Assembly (NCBI RefSeq): GCF_963678635.1
Contig: NC_087068.1
Coordinates: 18,541,872-18,605,871 of the forward strand
Reading direction: 5' to 3'
DNA: 64,000 nucleotides
From: Symsagittifera roscoffensis
Taxonomy: Eukaryota; Xenacoelomorpha; Acoela; Convolutidae
Of this stretch, positions 1-9,608 are shown one piece after another (the stretch's first letter is position 1; each line of letters starts with the position of its first letter). The translations under genes and the position numbers were made by a program. Below the pieces are notes generated by a model. That model did not search any database. It was not told the origin of the DNA and saw only the letters and a program-made list of their open reading frames with translations.

Positions 1-966
1 TTGTTCTGCATAGGCGCAAACGTCTGTACACAGCGCATGAGTAACATGTCACAATTCTGGCTAAACTGCTCGTTGTTTGTAATTCACACAATCCGAACAA
101 TCAGAGCTTTGCCCTGATGAGAGCAGTCTTGTTTGATCTTTATTGCATAATTCAAAGCAGATCAAAATGTCATTTTCAATTTATCAAAGCACTTTGTTCC
201 CAATTTTGATGAAACAGCAAAACTTGAGGTCAAAAAAGATACTTTTTGGAAAAAAATTAGGAATACGTTTGGAGTTTTTCTTCAATGTAACTGATCTATC
301 AATGGTTTTCTGAGCTTATGTTTAAAAAGTTATTTCTTTTATGGTGAAACTGTCAACATGTTTCAATTGCTGTGGTAATTTATGTGCTCTTTTCTTTAAT
401 GCTCATCAGTCAAGTGTCAAACTTAAAAGTAGCATAACAATCTTCTTTTCAAAAAGTTCAAATTATCAACGTCTAATGAATTGAGGCAATTGGCCCTTTA
501 AACATCACTATTTTTGAATTTGTTCTGTGGTATTTTTTTTGCCAAAAAATTTTAAATTTTTAACTAACGGCTTCTGGCATAGTATTTAATAGCGTCTGAA
601 AACCTTTTTTACCCTAAGTTTGTTCTTTTTGCAAGAATGAAGAACTCTAAGGAGAAAAAAGAACGAAAAAAAAGTTTGCATTGATATAATCAAAATCTTC
701 CTCCTAATTCAAGTATCCATTTACAAATCAATGTACAGCACTGAACTATTCGAGGTTTTATATGCACAATTTGATACCAAAGTAAAATTAGTTGACCCAT
801 TGTTTTTCTAAAAAGGAGATTAGTTGTCGTATCGCAAATACCAAATACTAAACTAACAGAAAAAGTTTTTTTTTTATTTAAAATTATGAGTGAACAAAAA
901 TGACTATTTTCTAGTCTTAACTAGTTCACACGTCAATATAGGAACTTGTTTTCAACTAAACGTGCC
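1..966. other. AT-rich stretch without a recognisable gene
   Basis: I see only AT-rich sequence with homopolymer A and T runs, no long reading frame, no tandem repeat and no RNA gene. Confidence 0.5.
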
Positions 967-1236
967 TCAAAAATTGAGTCCCATTTCAGCTGTCCAGTTT
1001 TCATTAAAACAAGGAAAAAAAAATAATTTAGTTTTTTGTACCTTTTTGTCCTTATAAAAAATGTAGCTGTTTACATTCGAATTTGTCGGATACAAAACGG
1101 TTTTATTGTCGCTAGTTATGTGGACTGGTCTTTGTCCTGCCCTAAAATTCTGCCATAAACGCAATAAGCAGCCAGTATTTTTGAAACTTACCAAAATAAC
1201 CAAAATATAGAACATCAAAAATCCAAATAACTGCAC
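967..1236 (-). CDS. Doubtful small secreted-protein gene (first exons)
   Basis: I do not recognise this product. On the minus strand an 89-codon frame starts with a strongly hydrophobic stretch (residues ~3-17) that looks like a signal peptide. Straight after it is a good donor (GTAAGT at 1191-1186) and an in-frame acceptor (CAG ending at 1150), giving a 42-nt phase-0 intron whose removal keeps the frame open. A second donor-like GT lies at 1041. The reading could equally be chance in AT-rich DNA: there is no domain, no clear promoter and no visible 3' exon. No neighbour supports a function. Confidence 0.2.
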   Translation of the reverse strand: MQLFGFLMFYILVILVSFKNTGCLLRLWQNFRAGQRPVHITSDNKTVLYPTNSNVNSYIFYKDKKVQKTKLFFFPCFNENWTAEMGLNF

Positions 1237-1309
1237 TGATAAAATAGCTATTTAATATTTGATTTTTTTATTGAAAAACATGACAAAAAGGTATTGTTAA
1301 TTTTTGTAC

Positions 1310-1830
1310 TGGCGGGATCTGAAAAAATCAGAAAAAACCTCTGAAGATACGAAAACGACGTGAGATATTTTCCAGAATTTTCAGAAAGTTTTCAGATCAG
1401 TTTAAATAAGTTGAATACCACATTTTTCAGTAATTGGGATTTTTTATAAGGTCGTAGCAAAGTAGAAGGAAGAACCTTGGATCGAGACGTACTACCGACC
1501 GAAAAGATTAGGTTGACGAGTCAAAAAGCGATTTCACTATCCTTCTAGTCGACGACTTAAGTAAACAGGTTTAATCAGATAGAATTGATGTAAATTAATA
1601 GGAAGTTAAAACCCCACAATTTAATCAGTGGTATATACAAAACGGTTGCTTAATCATGTGTACTCTAGGTGTGATGGCATCTTTTTAACTGCATCATTTA
1701 TACCGCAAAAACTTAAACCGCAAAAAGTGACCGCATATTTTGCACAAACTAAGCCATTAGTTGCTGTTCAAATTGATAAATTATGATAGCTGAAACTAAT
1801 GAAAATTGAAACTCAAATTTAAGGAACTTC
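1310..1830 (+). repeat. Direct repeat, copy 1 (~0.5 kb)
   Basis: This segment is diverged but collinear with 3020-3640. Shared landmarks include the 'GGCGGGA' start, 'CAGTTTAAATAA', 'CAAAGTAGAAGGAAG', 'GTCAAAAAGCGATT' and 'GCATCATTTA'. The two copies flank the first minisatellite block. No coding capacity is evident. Confidence 0.6.
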
Positions 1831-2727
1831 TTTCCACAAAGCGGTAATACAGCCTGAGACATAAAAATCAAATAATATCAATATATAAGTTAAATCAACC
1901 TTTACGATTGATTGTTCAATTTCGAAACAATTTGCGTGGCCTTGATACGAATTTTTTCTGAAGTTTCTTATGTGCAGTAGGAAATATGTTCATTAGGACT
2001 GGATCAGTTGGAATTTACAATTTTCTGTTATTTATGTAGCTCTGCTTCTTCCTTTTGGCAAGCTAATAGCTTGATTTGAACCAAATTTTGAAACTCAATT
2101 TTTGTAGAGCTTTTAACAAGCAAATATCTGGCAATTTGCTTATATGAGAAGTCGAGACATTCACGAGAAGAATCGCCTCTTATGCGTTAACAACATGAAA
2201 AGGTCCTGAAAAAGCAATTATCGAACCCCTATATCTATCTTCACGAAAAATTATCTCAGGTGAAAAATCTTGTCTTCAGAAAAAAGAGTCGTTTGAAATA
2301 CAATCATAATTCTAGTAAATCAAATTTTCAATTAATTGTAAGCGCCAAGTTAGATATTTGAACAGTTAAGAATCCATAAAGATATTAATAGTCTAAAAAC
2401 TTCAAATTGATTATTAAGTTTTGTAATTAATTATAACTTCTGTCAGAAAATTGCTTAAAACCGATTATGATAAAAAATATTCTTTCATTTTGGGAAAATA
2501 TTTTTATTCCAAAATTGAGAGAATGATATTTATCATGTTCAGTTTTAAAAAAAATTTTAATTAGAAAAATTTTATTGTCAATTAAGAACTTCATGAGAAA
2601 CGTTATTATCATTATGTATTTTAAATTAGTCAAATATCTAAAATGTTTTGCAATGGATTCTAATTTTGCCTTTTTGCACAAAAACTTAAGAAAATCCAAA
2701 CTTAAAAAGGATATTTTCAGGTAGTTG
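1831..2727. other. AT-rich stretch, no gene seen
   Basis: Low-complexity AT-rich DNA. A minus-strand frame at 2427-2852 runs into the minisatellite and has no recognisable domain, so I treat it as chance. Confidence 0.4.
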
Positions 2728-2960
2728 TTGAGAGTCCAGACCAGAGGTAGGTGCATGTTAAGACTGCATGTCACTAGAAGGATTGGTTGCATGGCACGAG
2801 AGAATCCGGTTGCAGGTTGTCTAGAGAGGGTCCGAGTCAGACATAGGTTCATGTCACAAGAGGGTCCGGGTTAGAGGTAGATGCATGAATGTCACAAGTG
2901 GGTCTGGGACAAAAGTAGGTGCATGTCACGAGAGGGTCCTTCCGGGTCGTGGCATGCATT
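2728..2960 (+). repeat. Minisatellite, first short block (~34-bp unit)
   Basis: About six degenerate copies of the unit that dominates 3680-7917, recognisable by the core 'CACGAGAGGGTCC' followed by 'GTTAGAGGTAGGTGCATG'. It is separated from the main array by the second copy of the ~0.5 kb direct repeat. Confidence 0.8.
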
Positions 2961-3019
2961 GATCTACATTTTGTGTTTTTCATAATTAAAAAACCAACAA
3001 TGGACTGATGTAGAAATTT

Positions 3020-3640
3020 CGCATGGCGGGAAGATATATCCAGAAAAGCCTCTCAAGATAGGTAAACGACGTAAGCTGACTGAGAAAAAAGTTTGCTTCA
3101 GAGATGAACGACAGATTCGTCAAAAAATTCTCTGACCAGTTTAAATAAATTGAACACCTTTTCCAGTAATTTGTGATTTTTTTTTATTATAAGGTCAAGG
3201 CAAAGTAGAAGGAAGTAACACGGATCAAGGTGTACTGACAGTCCAAAGCACTGACAACAAGGATTAGATTGACTAGTCAAAAAGCGATTCTATTATGATT
3301 CTGGTAATCAAGTTTAATCAGATAAAATTAGGTATGTCAAAATGATTAAGAAAACCACGCAACCACGCAAAAGAGTAAAAATTGCTTAACTTTTTTTCTC
3401 ACTGTTATCTAATATAGTTTCAGTCATCTTATGCGCTTTCTTACTAACTGATAATGCAACTATAAAGCAGCTTGACGGCAACCTATGATATGAGAAGTGA
3501 TCGCATTATTTCAATTGCATCATTTAAAACGCAAAAATTTTAACGTCAAAAAATGTCCGCATATTTTAAACAAGTTATTTGCTGATTCAGTTGATAACTG
3601 AAAGAGATGAAAACTGAGACTCAAGATCATGAGCTAAGTC
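3020..3640 (+). repeat. Direct repeat, copy 2 (~0.6 kb)
   Basis: Diverged copy of 1310-1830 in the same orientation, again followed by the minisatellite. This implies that repeat plus satellite was duplicated together. Confidence 0.6.
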
Positions 3641-3679
3641 TGAGAGCTAGCCCAAAATAACTTTCATATGTCGAGGTAG

Positions 3680-6600
3680 CTGTTAAGGGTCCGGATCAGA
3701 AGTAGGCACACGTCAAGGGTGGGTCCGGGTCAGAAGTAGGTGCATGTCATGAAAAAGTCAGATTCGATGTAGATGCAGGTCACAAGAGGGTCTGGATCAG
3801 AGTTAGGCGCATGTCACGAGAGGGTACGGCTTAGAGGTAGGTGCATATCACGAAAAAGTTCGATTCGAGTAGATGCAGGTCTCGAGATGGTCTGGATCAG
3901 AGTAGACGCATGTCACGAGAGGATCTGATAGAGACAGGTACAGGTCAGGAGAGGTTCAGCTCAAGGATAAAAGCATGTCACGAATTGGTTCGGGTTAGAA
4001 GTAAGCGCATTTCACGAAAAGGGTCCGGTTGCAGGTTGCCACATGTCTAGAGAGGGTCCGGGTTGGAGGTAAGTGCATACTACAAGAAGGTCCGTGTTAG
4101 AGGTAAGTGCATGTTACGATAGGGTCCGGCTGCATGTTGGCACAGGTCTGAAAAGGGTACGGGTCAGAGGAACGTTCATGTCACGAGAGGGTCCGGGTTA
4201 GAGGTAGGCGCAAGTCACGAGAAGTTCCGGGTTAGAGGTAGGTGCCTGTCACGAAAAACTCCGATTCGAGGTAGATGAAGGTCACGTGAGGGTCTGGGTC
4301 AGAGTTAGGCGCATTTCACAAGAGGGTGCGGGTTTGAGAATAGTGCAAGTCACGAAAACCCGATTCGAGATAGATGCAAGTCAGGAGAGGGTTTGGTTCA
4401 GAGGTAGGCGCATGTTACGAGAGGGTCCGATTTAGATGTATGTGCATGTCTCAAGACGGTCACGGTTAGAGGTAGATGTATATCAGAGTTATGCGCATGT
4501 CCCGAGAGTGTCCTGCTTAGAGCTAGGTATATGACAAAAGAAGTTCTGGGACCAATCGTACTAAAAATTGGGCTCATTCAGCCCCTTTTCATGAAATTGT
4601 ATAATGAGATTTTTGACGCGGGCGGGTTGAAGATAATTGAATTTCACGAGAAGGTCCGGTTATAGGTAGGCGCATGTCACGACAGGTTCAGGGTTAGAGG
4701 TAGGTGCAAGTCACGAAAAAGTCATATTCAAGGTAGATGCAGGTCACGAGAGCAACTGGATCAGAGTTAGGCGCATGTCACGAGAGGGTCCGACTTAGAG
4801 GTAGGTACATGTCACGAAAAAGTCCGATTCGAGGCAGATGCAAATCTGGAGAGGCCCTGGGTCAGAGTTATGTGCTTGTCACGAGAAGGTACGGTTCAGA
4901 GCTAGATGCATGACAAAAGAGGTGCTGGGACCGATCGTACTAATAATTGGGTGTATTCAGCCTCTTTTCATGAAGCTGTAATATGAGAGTTTCTACGCGC
5001 GAGGGTTGAAAATAAATGCAATTCACGAGAGGTCCGGTTTAATTAAGCGCATGTCACGAGAGGGTCCGGATTAGAAGTAGGTGCATGTCACGGTCCGGTT
5101 CAGAGCTAGATGCATGACAAAAGAGGTTATGGGACCAATCGTATAAGCAATTGAGCGCATTCAGCCCCTTTTCATGTAACTATAATATGAGAATTTCGAC
5201 GCGGGCTGGTTGTAGGTAAATGCATTTCATAAGAGGGTCCGGTTTAGTTAGGCGCATGTCACAAGAGGGTGCGGATAAGAAGTACGTGCATGTCACGAAA
5301 AATTCATGTTCGAGGCAGATGCAGATCACGAGAGGTTCTGGATCAGAGTTAGGCGCATGACACAAGAGGCTCCGGGTTAGAGGTAAGTGCATGTCACAAG
5401 ACGGTCCAGGTTAGAGGTAGATGCAAATCTGGAGAGGCCCTGGGTCAGAAGTAAGTGTTTGTCACGAGAAGGACCGGTTCAGAGCTAGATGCATGACATT
5501 AGAGGTGGTGGGACGAATCGTACTAGCAATTGGGCGCATTCAGCGCCTTTTCATGAAACTTTCGCGAGCGGGTTGAATGCATTTCATGAGAGGGTCCGGT
5601 TGTAGGTTTGCGCATGTCACGAGAGTGTCCGGATTAGAGGTATGTGTATGTCACGAAAAATTCCGATTCGAGGTAGATCCAGGTCTTGAGAGGAACTGGG
5701 TCAAAATTAAATGCATGTCGCGAGAGGGTCTGGGTTAGAGGTAAGTGCATGTCGCAAGACGGTCCAGGTTAGAGGTAGATGCAAATCTGGAGAGGCCCTG
5801 GGTCAGAGTTAGGTGCTTGTCATGAGAAGGTCTGGTTCAGAGCTAGATGCATGACATTAGAGGTTGTGGGACGAATCGTACTAGTAATTGTGCGCATTCA
5901 GTCCCTTTTCATGAAACTTTTATATGAGAGTTTCGACATGGGCTGGTTGAAGGTAAATATATTTAATGAGAGGGTCCGGTTGTATGATGGTGCATGTCAC
6001 GAGAGAGTCCGGATTAATATTGGGTGCGTGTCACAAAAGGGTCCGAATCAGAGGTGAATGCAATTCACATGAGGCTCTAGGTCAGAGTTAGTGCATGTCA
6101 CGAGAGGGTCCGGATTGGAGGTAGCTGCTTGTCACGAAAAAGTCAGTTTCGAGGCAGATGCAGGTCACGAGAGGTTCGGGATCAGAGTTAGGAGCATGTC
6201 ATGAGAGGGTTTGGTTTAGAGGTAGGTACATGTCCTAATACGGTCCAGGTTGGTAGACACGTGTCACGAGAGGGCCTGGGTCAGATTAGGTGCATTTCAC
6301 GAGATGGGCCGGCTCAGAGCTAGGTGCATGACAAAAGAGGTTCTGGGTTTAATCGTACTAAGAATTGGGCTCATTCAGCTCCTTTTCATGAAATTGTAAT
6401 TTGAGAGTTTCGCCGCGAGTGGAGTGAAGGTAAATGGTAGGTAGGCGCTTCTCACGTAATTGTCCGATTCGAGGTACATACAGGTCACCACAGGACTGGG
6501 TCAGAGTTAGGTTCATTCCCGAGACGGTCCAGGTCAGCGGTGGATACATGTCACGAGAGGGTCTGGTTCAGAGTTGGGTGCAGGTAATGAGAGGGCTCAG

Positions 6601-7917
6601 GATGTTGGCAGGCGCATTTCACAAGGAGGTGCGCGTAAGGGTTGGTGCATTCATGTCACCAAAGGGTCCGGGCTAGAGGTAGGCGCAATTCACGAGAGGA
6701 ACCGACTCAGAGCTAGGTGCAAGACAAAAGATGTTCTGGGACCGATCGTACTAAGAATTGGGCTCATTCAGCCACTTATCAAGAAATTGTAAAATGAGAG
6801 TTTCGACGCGGGCGGGTTGAAGGTAAAAGCAATGCACGAGGGTGACAGGTTGTAGATAGGCGCTTGTCACGAGAGGTTCCGGATTAGAGGTGGGTGCATG
6901 TCAAAAAAAAGTCCGGTTCGAGGTAGACACATGTCACGAGAGGGCCTGGGTCAGAGTTAGGTGCAATTCACGAGAGGAACCGACTCAAAGCTAGGTGCAA
7001 GACAAAAGATGTTCTTGGACCAATCGTACTAATAATTGGGCTCATTCAGCCACTGATCAAGAAATTGTAAAATGAGAGTTTCGACGCGGGCGGGTTGAAG
7101 GTAAAAGCAATGCACGAGGGGGACAGGTTGTAGATAGGCGCTTGTAACGAGAGGTTCGGGGTTAGAGGTAGGTGCATGTCAAAAAAAGTCCGGTTCGAGG
7201 TAGACACATGTCACGAGAGGGCCTGGGTCAGAGTTAGGTGCAATTCACGAGAGGAACCAACTCAGAGCTAGGTGCATGACAGAAGAGGTTCTGGGACCAA
7301 TCATTCTAAGAGTTGGGCTCATTCAGCCCCTGTTCATAAAATTGTAATATGAGAGTTTCGACGCGGGTGGAGTGAAAGTAAATGGATTTCATGAGGGTTC
7401 CGTTGTAGGTAGGCGCATGTCCCTAGAGGGTCCGGATAAGAGGTAGGTGCTTGTCACGTAATTGTCCGATTCAAGGTAGATGCAGGTCACGACAGGGTCT
7501 GGTTCAGAGTTGGGAGCAGGTAATGAGAGGGCCCGGGATGTAGGCAAGGGCATTTCACAAGGAGGTCCGGGTTAGAGGTAGGCGCAATTCACGAGAGGAA
7601 CCGACTCAGAGCTAGGTGCAAGACAAAATATGTTCTGGGACCAATCGTACTAAAAATTGGGCTCATTCGGCCACTTATCAAGAAATTGTAAAATGAGGGC
7701 TTCGACTCGGGCGGGTTGAAGGAAAAAGCATTGCACGAGAGGGTCAAGTTGTAGATAGGCGCTTGTCGCGAGAAGTTCCGGATTAGAGGTAGGTGCATGT
7801 AATGAAATTGTAAAATGAGAGTTTCGACCCGGGCGGGTTGATGGTAAATGCATTTCACGAAATAGTCTGTTTCGAGATAGATGCAGGTCACGAGAGGGTC
7901 TGGGTCAGAGTTAGGCG
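3680..7917 (+). repeat. Main minisatellite array with ~95-bp module
   Basis: More than 4 kb of a degenerate ~34-bp unit (core 'GTCACGAGAGGGTCCGGG' then 'TTAGAGGTAGGTGCA'). A longer non-minisatellite module of about 95 bp recurs inside it, starting near 4551, 4930, 5130, 5513, 5873, 6350, 6740, 7019, 7295 and 7640. Its landmarks are 'CCAATCGTACTAA', 'GGGCTCATTCAGCC', 'AAATTGTAA' and 'GAGTTTCGACGCGGGCGGG'. Intervals of ~200-480 bp suggest higher-order organisation. Several reading frames of 60-100 codons run through the array, but they only reflect the repeat. Confidence 0.9.
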
Positions 7918-7922
7918 TATGT
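7918..7922. repeat. Target-site duplication, left (TATGT)
   Basis: TATGT directly flanks the left LTR and is repeated at 21051-21055 beside the right LTR. Both sit in the minisatellite, whose usual sequence here is GCATGTCACGAG, so the target was a satellite unit. A 4-bp reading (ATGT) is also possible. Confidence 0.75.
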
Positions 7923-8471
7923 ATTCCAAACTAACTTGACTTAACTTATGCGATCGACCAAATCGCAGCTAGTTAGAACAAGGGGTCTTTCTGAATGTTG
8001 CTAAGACTTTCCTATTCTTATTCAACAGACAAAGTTTGTTTCACTCGTAAATAGGTATATTATTTCAAATATAGAGGACACACATCAATTTTATATCAAG
8101 AGACATTGGGCTATGGCGTGATAGTTATCGAGATAGAGATTTGAGATTTTGGTTATTAGGATGGTTGGGGGTCTCAGTATGAGAGTAGTGGTGGGATTTG
8201 AGAAAGTGATGAAGTGATACTTGGTATATTTTCGCTTGGCTTATATACCATAGATTTTTTTATATTTTCAGCATTCCATCTGTTGGTTAAACCAATCAGA
8301 AAGAAACAACACATGCTGTAATGTTTGCTTTTGGTGATATTTTATCAACCGAGCAAACACATAATTTCAAGTCAGAACATGTGGTAAAAGTTTAAGAATT
8401 ATGTTTCTGATTTCAAGTCAGAACATATGGTAAAAGTTTAAGAATTATGTTTCTGATTTCAATTCAGAACA
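7923..8471 (-). repeat. 3' LTR of the Gypsy-class element
   Basis: About 549 bp, near-identical to 20504-21050. In element orientation it starts TGTTCTGAATTG and ends TTTGGAAT, not the canonical CA. The U3 end contains 2.3 copies of a 46-bp direct repeat (about 8366-8471) containing 'GTAAAAGTTTAAGAATTATG'. A TATATAAG box is present on the minus strand near 8240. Confidence 0.9.
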
Positions 8472-8911
8472 TCCAACCATCTTATAGGGTGATTGTTAAA
8501 CGGTGATACCCGTTGACAAAAAATTTAAAAGCATAATATAATTTACAAAACATCAAAAAAGTTTTAATAAAGTTTACGTAAAGTTTTTATTCTGATTTTG
8601 ATAGTTTGTTCGTAAAGTGGCGGCTTGTAGTGTAGTCGGTTGATGGATGGCTGCTTGTAGTCGGTTGAAGAATGGCTGCTTGTAGTGTATGTGCATGTTG
8701 AGTAGAGCAGTGGCGGCGGCCAAATCACAGCTGGATACTTTTGAGAAATATAACATCAAATACAATTTTTCAAATTTGGTTTAGCGAATATACTTATCAG
8801 CAATACTGGACTATAATTGTAAAAGCATACATACTTTGTAAAGTGGCGGCGGCCAATTCACAGTTGGAGTTAAAAAATAAAAAGAACGGAGGTTAATAGA
8901 TAGTTTTGAAA
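8472..8911 (-). other. 3' untranslated region of the element
   Basis: Between the accessory gene stop and the 3' LTR. It contains short internal repeats such as 'ATGGCTGCTTGTAGT' and 'GTGGCGGCGGCCAA' (about 8615-8880). No convincing polypurine tract lies next to the LTR; the minus strand there reads AAGATGGTTGGA. Confidence 0.5.
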
Positions 8912-9588
8912 CTAATAGTTTCCTTCCACCTGGGTTTTTAGGCTCAGATACTTATTGCTGAGGTCCTTATTTTTTTCCCGGAGCACTGTTATGGTTTTCT
9001 GCATTTGATTGATGCGATTTAAGTCGTTTATGTAATTCTTTTGCACTTGATCCGTGTAGGAGTCAAGGATCGGAGTCTGCATTTGGGCAGTTATAAAGGC
9101 TGTAGGAACACAAATATGTTGATGGGGGAGTTGTGCATTAACCAGACGGTATGCACCGTTACCGTTTGGTAAGGGTGATAGGTGTCTATCTTAAATCGGT
9201 TAATAAAGGGAGAGAGCGCATAATTTAGACTGGTGTCAAAATTTGGTGGTTTCCTAGGGCTGAGGTTTTGTTCCTTTTTGACTTGAATCGCAATTTTTGA
9301 TTCAAGTTCTAGAGAGTTTGCGGATTGGTGAACTATTACAGTTTCAGATTCTAGTTTTTTCCTAGTTGAAGAAGAGGGGAGAATTTTGAAAGGTCGGACA
9401 ATTGCTTTTCTCTTTTGAATGCAATTAGAATTTTTCACTTTTGGAATTTTAAAATTGGTATTCAATTTTGGTTGATTAATCGGGTTGATTATTTTGGATG
9501 GCATTTCCATAGGGTCATTTAGAGACAGAAGGTTTTCGAAATCGAGTAAGTCTTCTTCGAGTGGAGTTTGAAGAAGATCAGTGGGCAT
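8912..9588 (-). CDS. Accessory protein: acidic N-terminus plus leucine zipper (spliced)
   Basis: No known homologue is recognised. It starts 20 nt after the env stop. Exon 1 (9588-9163) encodes 142 residues: an acidic, hydrophobic N-terminus (residues ~3-27, rich in D, E and L, resembling a transcriptional activation domain) and a basic middle (residues ~55-80). The unspliced frame ends at 9091. A donor (GTAACG from 9162) and acceptor (ATGCAG ending at 9077) define an 86-nt phase-0 intron. It joins exon 1 to a 54-codon exon (9076-8912) with five heptads carrying L, M, L, L, L at the same position and many charged residues. I infer a dimerising nuclear regulator of the element, but no classical bZIP basic region precedes the zipper. 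The splice is predicted only. Confidence 0.55.
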
Positions 9589-9608
9589 ATCCTAAAACAT
9601 AGAATAAA

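Noticed and set aside
3841-7891. Many 60-100 codon frames in the minisatellite
   Set aside because: They read the 34-bp unit in different frames on both strands and share no protein features.
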